Source of the DNA: Sphingobacterium composti
GTDB taxonomy: Bacteria > Bacteroidota > Bacteroidia > Sphingobacteriales > Sphingobacteriaceae
NCBI RefSeq assembly: GCF_009829075.1
Contig: NZ_WUQZ01000018.1
Coordinates: 1-64,000, forward strand
DNA: 64,000 bases
Direction: 5' to 3'
Below the pieces are notes generated by a model that was not told the DNA's origin, did no database searches, and saw only the letters and a program-made list of their open reading frames with translations. Of this stretch, positions 42,808-52,304 are shown in pieces. Within the stretch, counting starts at the first letter, position 1. Every line of letters starts with the position of its first letter. Position numbers and translations under genes: made by a program.

Positions 42808-45800
42808 ATGAAATGTCTAAACTTTACAACATCTTTTTTGTTTAGAGCTTTCTGTGTAATTTTTATGTTGTTTAGTACGATAACACTCTATGCGCAACAA
42901 GCGCTGCGCGGAGTAGTTCATACTAAGCAAGATAAACCCATTGCAGGAGCTACAATTAAAGTAAAAAACACTAACCAAATTTCATTCTCTTCAGCAAATG
43001 GAGAGTTCTCAATTAATGTTGAAAAATTTCCCTTAGAATTAGAAGTTTCTTACTTAGGGTATGCTAGCCAAACATTATCTGTTAGCGAATCAAGATTCTT
43101 AACGGTAAAATTGGATGAAGCAGATAATGAAATCGATGAAGTGATGGTCGTGGCTTACGGTACACAAAAGAAAAGTACTATGGTAGGATCAGTTGCTCAA
43201 ATTAGCAGTGCAGAAATTAAGAAAACACCTGCTATGAATATTACCAATACGTTAGCGGGGCGTCTTCCTGGATTAACTTCATTGCAACAATCTGGTCGTC
43301 CAGGAGCTGATAATGCTTCATTATACGTTCGTGGAATTGGTACATATGGCTTAAATAAAGGTCCATTAGTTATTGTAGATGATATCGAAAGACCTTCTTC
43401 TACTTTGGCTTATTTGGATCCAAATGAGATTGAAACCATTTCAGTGTTAAAAGATGCGGTAGCAACAGCTGCATACGGAGTGCAGGCTGCGAATGGTATT
43501 ATTATCGTAAAAACTAAATCAGGTTCAAAGTCTAAGCCGAAGGTTTCTTATGATTTCTCATATAACATTGGAGAAAATACACGCTTCCCAAAATTCTTAG
43601 ATGGTCCAGATTATATGGCTTGGTACAATAAGGGTACTGAGGTAGATAATGATATTTTAATAAATACTGGAGCTGATCCTGTTGCTTTTGTATTTTCACA
43701 AGAAATGATTGATGCTGTTCGTAATGGTACAAATGACAATCCGTTGTTAGGGAATACAGATTGGATGGGCATATTAGCGGGCAACAATAGCTATTCTCAA
43801 CATCATGCAGCAACTATTAACGGTGGTTCTGACAATACACAATACTTTGCTTCCATTAACCACTTGGAGCAAGATGGTGTAATTAATCATACGAATTTCA
43901 AACGCTATAACGTTCGTACAAATATCAATACGAAGGTTACAGACTATTTGAAAGTAGGCTTGAATATTGGTTTGAGAAACCAAGAAAGTAATACGCCAGG
44001 TATTTCTCCGGATAATACAGCCTATATGAATCCATTCTATCAGGCTACTCGTATGTTGCCTAACTTGCCAATGTTCGCTCCAACAGGTGAATATACTTCA
44101 TCTAGAAATGGTGCTGGTTTGATGAGTCCTATCGCTTCAGTTGAAGAATCTGGTTACCAAAAATACCTAATGAATATTTTCCAAGGAACAGGTCACTTAG
44201 AATTTTTTGTTCCTGGTGTGAAAGGCTTAACAGCTAAATTGCAAGGAGCTTACGATTATCAAGGCCAAGAAGCTAAAACTTGGACGCAACCCTATACCAC
44301 TATGATGCGTGATCAAGAGCAAGTTTCTGGAAATTATGTGGCTCAATATGTTGTTCCTGGTATTTCTAAAACAACTTTAAGACAAAGTTATTCTGCAAAC
44401 TATAGTAAAACTTTGCAAGGTAGTTTAAATTATAGCAACACATTTAATGATCATTCAGTAGGTGGATTACTTTTATACGAGTTTTATAAGGGAACAGGGA
44501 ATGTATTTTCAGCTGGTGCTAGTAATTTCCCAATTACTGTGATTCATGAAATCGATTACGGCTCAAAAGTAGATGAGGACTTAATTCCATCAACAGGAGG
44601 GTCTAATGCAGAGATTACACGTGCTGGTATAGTATCCAAATTTAATTACGGATACCGTGATAAGTATTTATTTGAAGCTGCTGTACGTTGGGATGCATCT
44701 TCAAACTTTGCGAAAAATAATCGTTGGAAAATGTTTCCTGGCGCAGGTTTAGGTTGGGTAGTGTCCAAAGAAGATTTCTTTACGGATGTTGAGTCAATTG
44801 AATTCTTGAAATTAAAAACATCTTTTGGTAGAACAGGAAATGATAGAGGGCTTCAAGGTACTTTCCCATACATGCTTTCTTATGAACAACAAACATCTGC
44901 TGGATTGGTAATTGGAGGAAAACCAATCACAGCTGTATACTCTGCTATCTACCCTAATCTAGCTCTGAAATGGGAAGAATCGGAGATGTTTAACATCGGA
45001 TTTGAATCGCGTTTGTTTAAGAATTTTGGATTTGATTTCGAATGGTTTTACCGATATACCTTTGATATTATAGATGGTGTAGGAGGTTTGTATCCTCCAA
45101 CTATTGGAGGATGGTATCCATCAAGAGCCAATATAGGTGAGATGGCTAACAGAGGTTTTGACGCACAATTACGTTACAACAATACTTTCGGTGATTTTAA
45201 ATTAGGGCTAACAGGTAATATTAACTGGTCTAAAAATAAATATTTAAAATATCAAGAGGCGGATGGTACGCCAGCTCACTTGAGTGTAATTGGTCGTTCG
45301 CTGGGTGAGAAGACTGGCTATGTAGCAGATGGATTTATTGAAACTTGGGAAGAAGCTAAAAACACCTCATCACCTTCGACAGGTATTATTGCCCCAGGAT
45401 TCTTCCGTTACAAGGATTTGGACGGTGACGGTCGTATCACAGCTTACGGCGATCGTACGTTTATTGGACGTTCGAATATTCCAGAGTTGATGTTCGGTTT
45501 AAATATCGATATGGCTTATAAAGGATTTGATTTCTCTGCGTTATTACAAGGTGCTGCACTAGCTGACGTATCATTAGCTGGAGGGTATGAAGGTGCTGTT
45601 GGAGTTAGTGGTGTACATGATAATACAGTGTGGACTAAAACATTCTATGGCGGAGGTAACTCTCCTTATTTCTTGATGGAAAATGCATGGAGACCGGACA
45701 ATATGGACGCTGAATACCCTCGTTTGACGGCTAATAAAGTGGGCGTTTCACCACATAATGCGAATGGTAACTCAGGATGGTTAAGAAAAGGTGATTACTT

Positions 45801-46008
45801 ACGTCTTAAGTCTGTTCAATTGGGTTATACGCTTCCTAAATCTTTATTGGATAAAGCAAAAATGGATAATGTTAGATTATTTGTTACAGGATCAAATTTA
45901 TTTACTTGGGATCATTTGAAATTTATTGATCCAGAAATGCCTAACGTAAATTTAGGATTCTATCCACAACAACGCATTTATGCATTTGGATTAAGTGTTA
46001 CTTTTTAA
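42808..46008 (+). CDS. SusC-family TonB-dependent glycan importer of the PUL
   Basis: A 1066-residue protein. Signal peptide ends LYAQQ (about 30). A carboxypeptidase-regulatory-like domain follows (about 31-110: GVVHTKQDKPIAGATIKVKN, VSYLGYASQ), then IDEVMVVAYGTQKKSTMVGS, a TonB plug with ISVLKDAVATAAYGVQAANG near 220, and a barrel ending FGLSVTF. It imports oligosaccharide through the outer membrane with the SusD protein encoded 10 bases on. Its placement amid esterases and epimerases suggests an amino-sugar glycan substrate. Confidence 0.96.
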   Translation: MKCLNFTTSFLFRAFCVIFMLFSTITLYAQQALRGVVHTKQDKPIAGATIKVKNTNQISFSSANGEFSINVEKFPLELEVSYLGYASQTLSVSESRFLTVKLDEADNEIDEVMVVAYGTQKKSTMVGSVAQISSAEIKKTPAMNITNTLAGRLPGLTSLQQSGRPGADNASLYVRGIGTYGLNKGPLVIVDDIERPSSTLAYLDPNEIETISVLKDAVATAAYGVQAANGIIIVKTKSGSKSKPKVSYDFSYNIGENTRFPKFLDGPDYMAWYNKGTEVDNDILINTGADPVAFVFSQEMIDAVRNGTNDNPLLGNTDWMGILAGNNSYSQHHAATINGGSDNTQYFASINHLEQDGVINHTNFKRYNVRTNINTKVTDYLKVGLNIGLRNQESNTPGISPDNTAYMNPFYQATRMLPNLPMFAPTGEYTSSRNGAGLMSPIASVEESGYQKYLMNIFQGTGHLEFFVPGVKGLTAKLQGAYDYQGQEAKTWTQPYTTMMRDQEQVSGNYVAQYVVPGISKTTLRQSYSANYSKTLQGSLNYSNTFNDHSVGGLLLYEFYKGTGNVFSAGASNFPITVIHEIDYGSKVDEDLIPSTGGSNAEITRAGIVSKFNYGYRDKYLFEAAVRWDASSNFAKNNRWKMFPGAGLGWVVSKEDFFTDVESIEFLKLKTSFGRTGNDRGLQGTFPYMLSYEQQTSAGLVIGGKPITAVYSAIYPNLALKWEESEMFNIGFESRLFKNFGFDFEWFYRYTFDIIDGVGGLYPPTIGGWYPSRANIGEMANRGFDAQLRYNNTFGDFKLGLTGNINWSKNKYLKYQEADGTPAHLSVIGRSLGEKTGYVADGFIETWEEAKNTSSPSTGIIAPGFFRYKDLDGDGRITAYGDRTFIGRSNIPELMFGLNIDMAYKGFDFSALLQGAALADVSLAGGYEGAVGVSGVHDNTVWTKTFYGGGNSPYFLMENAWRPDNMDAEYPRLTANKVGVSPHNANGNSGWLRKGDYLRLKSVQLGYTLPKSLLDKAKMDNVRLFVTGSNLFTWDHLKFIDPEMPNVNLGFYPQQRIYAFGLSVTF

Positions 46009-46018
46009 TTAGAAAGTT

Positions 46019-47722
46019 ATGAATTTTAAAGCAAAATTTAAATATACAGTATTGGCATTGATGTCATCATCGCTAATTAGCTTAAATAGCTGTGATATAG
46101 AAGTTGTACCTAAGACTAGATTCTTTGAAGGGACAGTTTGGACAGATCCTACAGTAGTAGAATTATATCTGAATGGCCTATATTCAGAATTTAAGACATT
46201 TCAATTTGGAGTTTTCCCAGGCTTGGGGTACGACAATGCGATGGATGCATTAGCCGATGGAATGAAGTTTACATCTACAGTTTCTGGTAATGGAACAGTA
46301 AATATACTTATAAGTAATGCCAATCAATTTTCTCCTTCAAGTGTAGGACTAAACTATTGGAGTGCGGGTTATAATAGAATTCGTCGTATCAATGAATTTA
46401 TTGATGGAATCAAACATAAAAGTACACTGTCAGAAACAGAAAAAATAAAAATTGAAGCTGAATCAAGATTTATTAGAGCGTATGTATATCACTGGTTGGC
46501 AAAGATTCATGGATCAGTGGTGATTTTGAAAGATATTAATGAGTATGACGTAAAAGATAGACAACGTTCTTCGGAAGCAGAAGTTTACGACTTTATGATT
46601 GAAGATTTGAAATTTGCAGCAGCAAATCTTGGAAATACAAGCTTGGCAGGTCGTGCGAATAAAGGTACTGCAAATGCGCTCCTATCACGTGTGGCGTTGT
46701 ATGCAGGTTCGATTGCTAAATATGATTTAAATCAATTCAATACGGATGAGTTAACTGGTATTCCAGCTAGTCGTGCTAAAGAATATTATAAAATTTCTGC
46801 AGATGCTGCAGAAGCTGTTATCAGTTCTGGAGTTTACCAACTAGAGTCTGACTTTGCAAGTGTGTTTAATCGTAAGGTTGACGAATCAACGAAAGAAGCA
46901 ATTTTACGTACTGATTTTGTTGCTCCACAAGTGACTCACCAATATGATTTTGGTTATGCGCCACCTCGTGATAACAATGGCAATACTATGGTTTATGGTG
47001 TGCCGACGGCAGAATTAGTAGATGAGTTTGAGATGGCTGATGGAACGAAATTCTCATGGTCAAATGCGGCACATGCTGCTAATCCTTATGAGAACCGTGA
47101 ACCTAGATTCTACGCATCTATTTTATATCACGGAGCTGCGTGGAAAGGACGTACATTAAATACTTCTGTTGAAGATGCGCAGGAGGGATTTTCTCAATAT
47201 GGAGTATTAGCAGAGCCTCGTCGTACAGTGACGGGTTATTATACAAAGAAATTTCTAGATCCTAGAAACACAAATTTTGGTGTAAATAGAAGTTCTCAAA
47301 GCTGGATTGAATTACGCCTAGGTGAAGTATACCTTAATCTGGCTGAAGCAAAGGCAGGCTTAGAAGATTATTCGGGTTCGGCAGCAACCTTATCGATCTT
47401 ACGTAATGCTCGTAAATTAAACTCGATTAACTATAATACAGCAGCTACTGCTTTAGCAGCTATAGAACACGAAAGAATGGTAGAGTTGGCTTTTGAAGGT
47501 CATCGTTTTTGGGATTTAAGACGTTGGAGGAAAGCGCATATTACACTGAATAATAGACGTGTATCAGGCCATCGTGTCGAAGTGGTTGGACAGAATGTAT
47601 CCTATACTACTGTCCAAGCAGATGATAGAGATCGTAGCTTTACAGGTAGATTATATTATTTGCCTATTCCTGAGGCTGAGGTTCAGGTGAACACAGCATT
47701 AACACAAATTAAAGGGTGGTAA
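46019..47722 (+). CDS. SusD-family surface glycan-binding lipoprotein of the PUL
   Basis: A 567-residue protein. Lipobox SSLISLNSCD (Cys about 26). SusD fold markers: AGYNRIRRINEFIDGI near 115, EAESRFIRAYVYHWLAKIHG near 148, and the C-terminal RLGEVYLNLAEAKAGL and ERMVELAFEGHRFWDLRRW block near 480-500. It lids the SusC channel and captures glycan at the cell surface. Co-transcribed with the flanking susC and DUF5018 genes (10 and 17 base gaps). Confidence 0.96.
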   Translation: MNFKAKFKYTVLALMSSSLISLNSCDIEVVPKTRFFEGTVWTDPTVVELYLNGLYSEFKTFQFGVFPGLGYDNAMDALADGMKFTSTVSGNGTVNILISNANQFSPSSVGLNYWSAGYNRIRRINEFIDGIKHKSTLSETEKIKIEAESRFIRAYVYHWLAKIHGSVVILKDINEYDVKDRQRSSEAEVYDFMIEDLKFAAANLGNTSLAGRANKGTANALLSRVALYAGSIAKYDLNQFNTDELTGIPASRAKEYYKISADAAEAVISSGVYQLESDFASVFNRKVDESTKEAILRTDFVAPQVTHQYDFGYAPPRDNNGNTMVYGVPTAELVDEFEMADGTKFSWSNAAHAANPYENREPRFYASILYHGAAWKGRTLNTSVEDAQEGFSQYGVLAEPRRTVTGYYTKKFLDPRNTNFGVNRSSQSWIELRLGEVYLNLAEAKAGLEDYSGSAATLSILRNARKLNSINYNTAATALAAIEHERMVELAFEGHRFWDLRRWRKAHITLNNRRVSGHRVEVVGQNVSYTTVQADDRDRSFTGRLYYLPIPEAEVQVNTALTQIKGW

Positions 47723-47739
47723 CTATAAACTTATAGAAT

Positions 47740-49419
47740 ATGAAAAAGTTTTTAAGCAATATCACAGGTTTGATTATGGTGTGTGCATTAGTATATTCAT
47801 GTGCTAAGCCAGAACATATTCTCCCTAATGATGAAAATATAATAGCAGATTTTTATGCATCACTTGATGGTGATGGCAGAAATAGACATTTTAATAGTCG
47901 TATTAGTAATGATACTGTATACGTAGATATAGACTATTATTATCCAATTGATTCAGATAATGAAGTTGACTTAACTAAAATGTTGTTAAGAGCATCTATC
48001 CCTACTGATGCTAAGATATCTCCTTCTTTAGAGGGCTATACAGATTTGACAAATCCTGTACATGTAACTGTAACTGCAGGTGATGGCACTAGCAAAGATT
48101 ATGTTATCGTAGCTAACAAAAAAGGTAATACTAGTGTAATTTCCGCAAAACTTGCATTCGAAGATGTAAGCGGTGTAACACAAGAAACAGATGCTATTAT
48201 CATTGGCAATGATATTAACTTCTCAATGGTACCAGGTACAGTGATGAACAATCCACGTATGACATATACGTTGAATAGACATGCGGCTGGATCAATTACT
48301 AATGGATCTACTGTTAATTTATCGTCTCCATTTACCTTTACGGTTACTTCAGCAGGTGATGCTAAGACAAATTATAAAGTACAACAGGTAGTAGCATCTA
48401 AGCTGGCTAAAGGTATTCGTCCTGGTAGTGGCAAGATCATGTTTGTTAAGAAGTTGAAGGGAGACTTAGGTATTACGGTAGACAATGTTACTGGTGGTAT
48501 TGCAGCAGCAGGCAAGTACTTAGTTATTAACACTAGAAATGAAAATAGCATTTATATTGATGGTGTTACAGGTCAGAAAGTTGGTGCAGTTGAATTGGGT
48601 GAAGTACGTGGTAATGTGCGTAATTTCTATTCTACATCAGATAAAGCAGGTAATGTATTGATTAATAACTTGACTGCGAATGATGGTACAACCTTCAAAA
48701 TTTGGAAATTATCATCAGTAACAAGCTCTCCAGAATTACTAATCTCTTGGGATGCTAAAGGTGCTGGGTATGGACGTAAGGTGTCAGTAATTGGTGATAT
48801 TACTAGAGATGCAATCATCACAGCTCCATTAGTAGGACTAGCTTCACAAAACAGTTTTGCACGTTGGAAAATAACAAATGGTGCAGTTGTTTCACAAGAT
48901 CCAGAGATCGTAACAATAAATGGTTATTCATGGGCTTGGAATAATGCTGATGTAATTTATACAAATCCTACAGATGTAAAAAGCGATTACTTTGTAGTAG
49001 GCTATGGTCAAAACACTCTAGGTAAAGTTAATGGCAACACGAATAATGTAGTTAATGAGAACGGAAAACTTGATGGAAACTTTGTTTGTAATGCTGTTGA
49101 CTATATTGAATTTAATAATGCAAAATTCGCTGCATATAATCACGTAAATGGATTTACTTGGGGATCTGCTGATAATGTATTTTTGTATGATGCTGAATCA
49201 GCGATGTCTGGAAATCCTGGAGCAGTAGGTGCACCAGGCGTATTGTGGAAGTCGACATCAGGCATTTACGGAGCAAATTCAAATAACGGAGTAGTAAATG
49301 GTAATACAACAGGAGATGTGGTGATGAGTACTTCTGAAAATGGTTATTACATGTACTTATATTTTATGTTTACGAATGGCTGTGTAGTAGGTGTACAATT
49401 TGATTGTATAGATTTATAA
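47740..49419 (+). CDS. DUF5018-type surface lipoprotein (SusE/F-position glycan-binding protein)
   Basis: A 559-residue protein. Lipobox ALVYSCAK (Cys about 21). Two DUF5018-like beta-sandwich repeats at about 30-130 and 135-225 (VHVTVTAGDGTSKDYVIVANKK and FTFTVTSAGDAKTNYKVQQV). The C-terminal ~330 residues are beta-rich, propeller-like (NTRNENSIYIDGVTGQKVG). It sits at the SusE/F position after susCD, so probably an auxiliary surface glycan-binding protein. A strong hairpin follows at 49434. Confidence 0.82.
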   Translation: MKKFLSNITGLIMVCALVYSCAKPEHILPNDENIIADFYASLDGDGRNRHFNSRISNDTVYVDIDYYYPIDSDNEVDLTKMLLRASIPTDAKISPSLEGYTDLTNPVHVTVTAGDGTSKDYVIVANKKGNTSVISAKLAFEDVSGVTQETDAIIIGNDINFSMVPGTVMNNPRMTYTLNRHAAGSITNGSTVNLSSPFTFTVTSAGDAKTNYKVQQVVASKLAKGIRPGSGKIMFVKKLKGDLGITVDNVTGGIAAAGKYLVINTRNENSIYIDGVTGQKVGAVELGEVRGNVRNFYSTSDKAGNVLINNLTANDGTTFKIWKLSSVTSSPELLISWDAKGAGYGRKVSVIGDITRDAIITAPLVGLASQNSFARWKITNGAVVSQDPEIVTINGYSWAWNNADVIYTNPTDVKSDYFVVGYGQNTLGKVNGNTNNVVNENGKLDGNFVCNAVDYIEFNNAKFAAYNHVNGFTWGSADNVFLYDAESAMSGNPGAVGAPGVLWKSTSGIYGANSNNGVVNGNTTGDVVMSTSENGYYMYLYFMFTNGCVVGVQFDCIDL

Positions 49420-49433
49420 GAATGAAGGTTTAC

Positions 49434-49469
49434 TGCAGCTATGTCAAATTAAAATTTGGCATAGCTGCA
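49434..49469 (+). terminator. Strong intra-PUL hairpin after the DUF5018 gene
   Basis: A 16-bp stem with one G-U pair (arms starting TGCAGCTATGTC and ending GGCATAGCTGCA) followed by TAATTTTTAAA. It lies 15 bases before the GHL10 start. It could partially terminate, or protect the 3' end of the susCD mRNA. Confidence 0.7.
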
Positions 49470-49484
49470 TAATTTTTAAATAAT

Positions 49485-50897
49485 ATGAAGTTTAGTACCA
49501 AGAATATTTTAAGTGTCTTACTGGTTTGCATGATGGTGTCTTGTTCAAAGGACAAGCCTTCAGCTCCACCTGAAGTAGGAGGTCCTTCCAAACCAGACGA
49601 TGAGAAGCCTATAGAAACTAAACCTGGGGGTAATGTTTTGGCTTGGGTTGATGCGCATTCCAATGTTTTTGGAACTTATGGTAAGTTTAGTGACAAGGCA
49701 GAGATTGTTAAAATCTTAGATAAATTAAAAGACGCAGGTGTAACGGGCTTAGTTATCGATGTAAAACCTTCTACTGGTCATACCATGTATCCTAGTGCTA
49801 TTCGTAAAGATTTAACGACAAGAGATGGTAAAACTCGACCAACTGATTACGTTGAATTCTTAATTGCGGAGGCAAAGAAGCGTCAAATGAAATCGTATTT
49901 GTCTATCGTTACATTTGTTGAAGGCGATGCGCATAAACAAGTAGGTTTTGTATACGATAATCCAGCATATAAAGAAAAGAACGAAAGTTTTGTAGTAGCC
50001 AATGAGCAAGGTGATATTAGACGTATTTCTACTGTACAAAATGCAGTATTTGTAAATCCGGCACAACCTGAAGCCCAAGAGCGCGCACTTGATTTGGTTA
50101 AAGAAATTACGGGCAAATTTCAGTTAGACGGGTTAATTCTTGACTATTGTCGATACAATGATATCAATGCTGATTTCTCAGATTATTCAAAAGAGAAATT
50201 CATTGAATTCTTAAAAACGAAATTCAATGATAATGCTGCAGCAAATATGGATTTCCCAAAAGATATTGTCAGCTCTTGGAAATCTAACAACGGACAAATC
50301 GTACCGAACGTAACAGGTAAATATTACAAGCAATGGTTGTATTTCAGAGCTTCGGTTATCCAAGGTTTTGTGAAAAAGGCTCGTGCAGCTGTAAAATCTG
50401 TTAAACCAAATGCAGAATTTGGTGCTTATGTAGGTGCTTGGTACGGATCTTACTATAATGTAGGTGTAAACTGGGCTAGTAAAAATTACGATCCTTTCCA
50501 AGATTACAACTTGCGTATGGATTGGGCATATCCTGGATATGGCGAAACGGGTTATTTCGAAGAGCTAGACTTATTAATGACTGGTAATTATTTTACACAA
50601 ATCATGTTAAGTGAAAATCCAGCAACAGCCGGTATGAAATATCACTGGTGGAGTATGGAAGGTTCGTTAAATGGCATCGAATACATTACGAAAAACACTC
50701 GACCTATCTATGGTAGTATGGATATCGGTAATATCAATTACAAAAGCAAAGAAGAAATTTCTCGTGGTATCAAATATATGCTTGGAAGAACTTCAGGTGG
50801 CGTGATGCTATTTGATGTTGTACACATGTATGTACCGCAATACAATTACTTAAAGCAAGAACTGTTTGATGCAGTTAAGGCAGGGGTTAAAAATTAA
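49485..50897 (+). CDS. GHL10-type (DUF187-like) glycoside-hydrolase-family lipoprotein, copy 1
   Basis: A 470-residue lipoprotein (lipobox VCMMVSCSK, Cys about 20, then a Pro/Glu/Lys-rich linker to ~50). A TIM-barrel of the GHL10 kind follows: GVTGLVIDVKPSTGHTMYPS near 88, MKSYLSIVTFV near 140, FQLDGLILDYCRYND near 210 with a candidate catalytic Asp, FGAYVGAWYGSYYNVGVNWAS near 310, and RTSGGVMLFDVVHMY near the end. It probably cleaves the PUL glycan at the cell surface; the linkage is unknown. A paralogue follows 4 bases downstream. Confidence 0.85.
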   Translation: MKFSTKNILSVLLVCMMVSCSKDKPSAPPEVGGPSKPDDEKPIETKPGGNVLAWVDAHSNVFGTYGKFSDKAEIVKILDKLKDAGVTGLVIDVKPSTGHTMYPSAIRKDLTTRDGKTRPTDYVEFLIAEAKKRQMKSYLSIVTFVEGDAHKQVGFVYDNPAYKEKNESFVVANEQGDIRRISTVQNAVFVNPAQPEAQERALDLVKEITGKFQLDGLILDYCRYNDINADFSDYSKEKFIEFLKTKFNDNAAANMDFPKDIVSSWKSNNGQIVPNVTGKYYKQWLYFRASVIQGFVKKARAAVKSVKPNAEFGAYVGAWYGSYYNVGVNWASKNYDPFQDYNLRMDWAYPGYGETGYFEELDLLMTGNYFTQIMLSENPATAGMKYHWWSMEGSLNGIEYITKNTRPIYGSMDIGNINYKSKEEISRGIKYMLGRTSGGVMLFDVVHMYVPQYNYLKQELFDAVKAGVKN

Positions 50898-50901
50898 AAA
50901 C

Positions 50902-52224
50902 ATGTTTAGATTATTATATTTAGTATTAGCTAGTACGATTACTTTTATTTCATGCTCAACACAGAAAAATGTTGACGATAAAAGTAAATATTTTGTAGAC
51001 CGTAATATTTTATGGTTTGATGCCACAGCGAATTTTGATCGTTTTTGCCACAAAGATTCCATTACTTTTTACTTAGAAAAGTCAAAAGAAGTAGGTGTCA
51101 CAGATATTGTAGTTGACGTAAAACCAATCACAGGTGAGGTTCTTTATCCAAGCAAAATCGCTCCTGTAATGGAATCATGGGGTGGAACTGGTGTAAAGAA
51201 AGACTTGTCTTGGGATATGTTATCCTATTTCATCGAAGAAGGTCACCGACTAGGACTAAAAGTGCATGCTTCTACAAACGTTTTCGTAGCGGGGCACAAT
51301 TACTTTGATAGAGGTGTAGTGTACGAAGATTCTACCAAAGCAGCATGGCAAACGATCTCATACTTGCCAGAAGGATTTGTGAAAATTACTGATCAGAAAA
51401 CCAAATATTCTGCTATGGTTAATCCAGTATTGGAGCAAGTAAGAAATTATGAACAATCAATTCTAAAAGAATTAGTTTCATCTTACCCAAAATTGGATGG
51501 TATCATATTGGATCGTGTACGTTTTGATAATTTAAATGCGGATTTTTCGGATTCAAGTAGAGTTGCTTTCGAAAAGTATTTAGGCCAAACAGTAGAGAAT
51601 TATCCACAAGACATTTTCTATTTCGAAGGTAAAGATCGCAAAGAAGGAAAATTGTACAAAGTGTGGCTGGAATGGAGAGCAAGTATTATCCATGATTTTA
51701 TTTATTCAACACGTGAACAATTAAAGGCGATTAATCCAGATATCATTTTCGGTGATTACACTGGTTCTTGGTACCCTTTATATTTTGATGTAGGTGTAAA
51801 TTTTGCGAGCAAATCCTATGATCCGAGCAAAGAATTTGATTGGGCGACTGAGAAATATAAAGATTATGGCTATGCAGACGCTTTAGATTTGTTTACTACC
51901 GGAAACTATTATTTCGAAGTTGATAAAACGGAGTTGATTAAAGATGACGGTACAGCTGAAAGAACATTAGAGTCTGGGCTTGTTGTTAAAAAAGAAGATT
52001 GGTATACTGTAGAAGGTTCTGCTGAATTAGTAGAAAAAGTTGTAAAAGGCGAAACGCCGGTATACGCAGGCTTGTATGTAGAACAATATAAAGATCACCC
52101 AGAGCAATTTATTAAGGCACTAAAAATGTGTCGTAAGAAATCTCAAGGTTCAATGATTTTTGATATCGTTCATATCATAAACTATGGCTGGTGGGATGAG
52201 CTAAAGGCAGGATTGCAAGACTAA
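50902..52224 (+). CDS. GHL10-type glycoside-hydrolase-family lipoprotein, copy 2
   Basis: A 440-residue lipoprotein. The ATG at 50902 is chosen because it gives the lipoprotein signal (FRLLYLVLASTITFISCS, Cys about 17); upstream in-frame ATGs lie inside the previous gene. Same barrel motifs as copy 1: VTDIVVDVKPITGEVLYPS, LGLKVHASTNVF, KLDGIILDRVRFDNLNADFS, GDYTGSWYPLYFDVGVNFAS, KSQGSMIFDIVHI. The copies are clearly diverged, so probably different linkages or endo/exo roles. A perfect terminator follows. Confidence 0.85.
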   Translation: MFRLLYLVLASTITFISCSTQKNVDDKSKYFVDRNILWFDATANFDRFCHKDSITFYLEKSKEVGVTDIVVDVKPITGEVLYPSKIAPVMESWGGTGVKKDLSWDMLSYFIEEGHRLGLKVHASTNVFVAGHNYFDRGVVYEDSTKAAWQTISYLPEGFVKITDQKTKYSAMVNPVLEQVRNYEQSILKELVSSYPKLDGIILDRVRFDNLNADFSDSSRVAFEKYLGQTVENYPQDIFYFEGKDRKEGKLYKVWLEWRASIIHDFIYSTREQLKAINPDIIFGDYTGSWYPLYFDVGVNFASKSYDPSKEFDWATEKYKDYGYADALDLFTTGNYYFEVDKTELIKDDGTAERTLESGLVVKKEDWYTVEGSAELVEKVVKGETPVYAGLYVEQYKDHPEQFIKALKMCRKKSQGSMIFDIVHIINYGWWDELKAGLQD

Positions 52225-52232
52225 CTATATCT

Positions 52233-52273
52233 AATCATCCACACAAAATATCATTGTGTGGATGATTTTTTTT
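52233..52273 (+). terminator. Intrinsic terminator after the GHL10 pair
   Basis: 14-bp perfect stem AATCATCCACACAA/TTGTGTGGATGATT (52233-52246 / 52254-52267) followed by eight T. It separates the susC-GHL10 unit from the second epimerase gene, so copy 2 of the epimerase may depend on read-through or its own promoter. Confidence 0.9.
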
Positions 52274-52304
52274 ATTTAAAAAATTAAATCTTGGATTCAA
52301 TATA

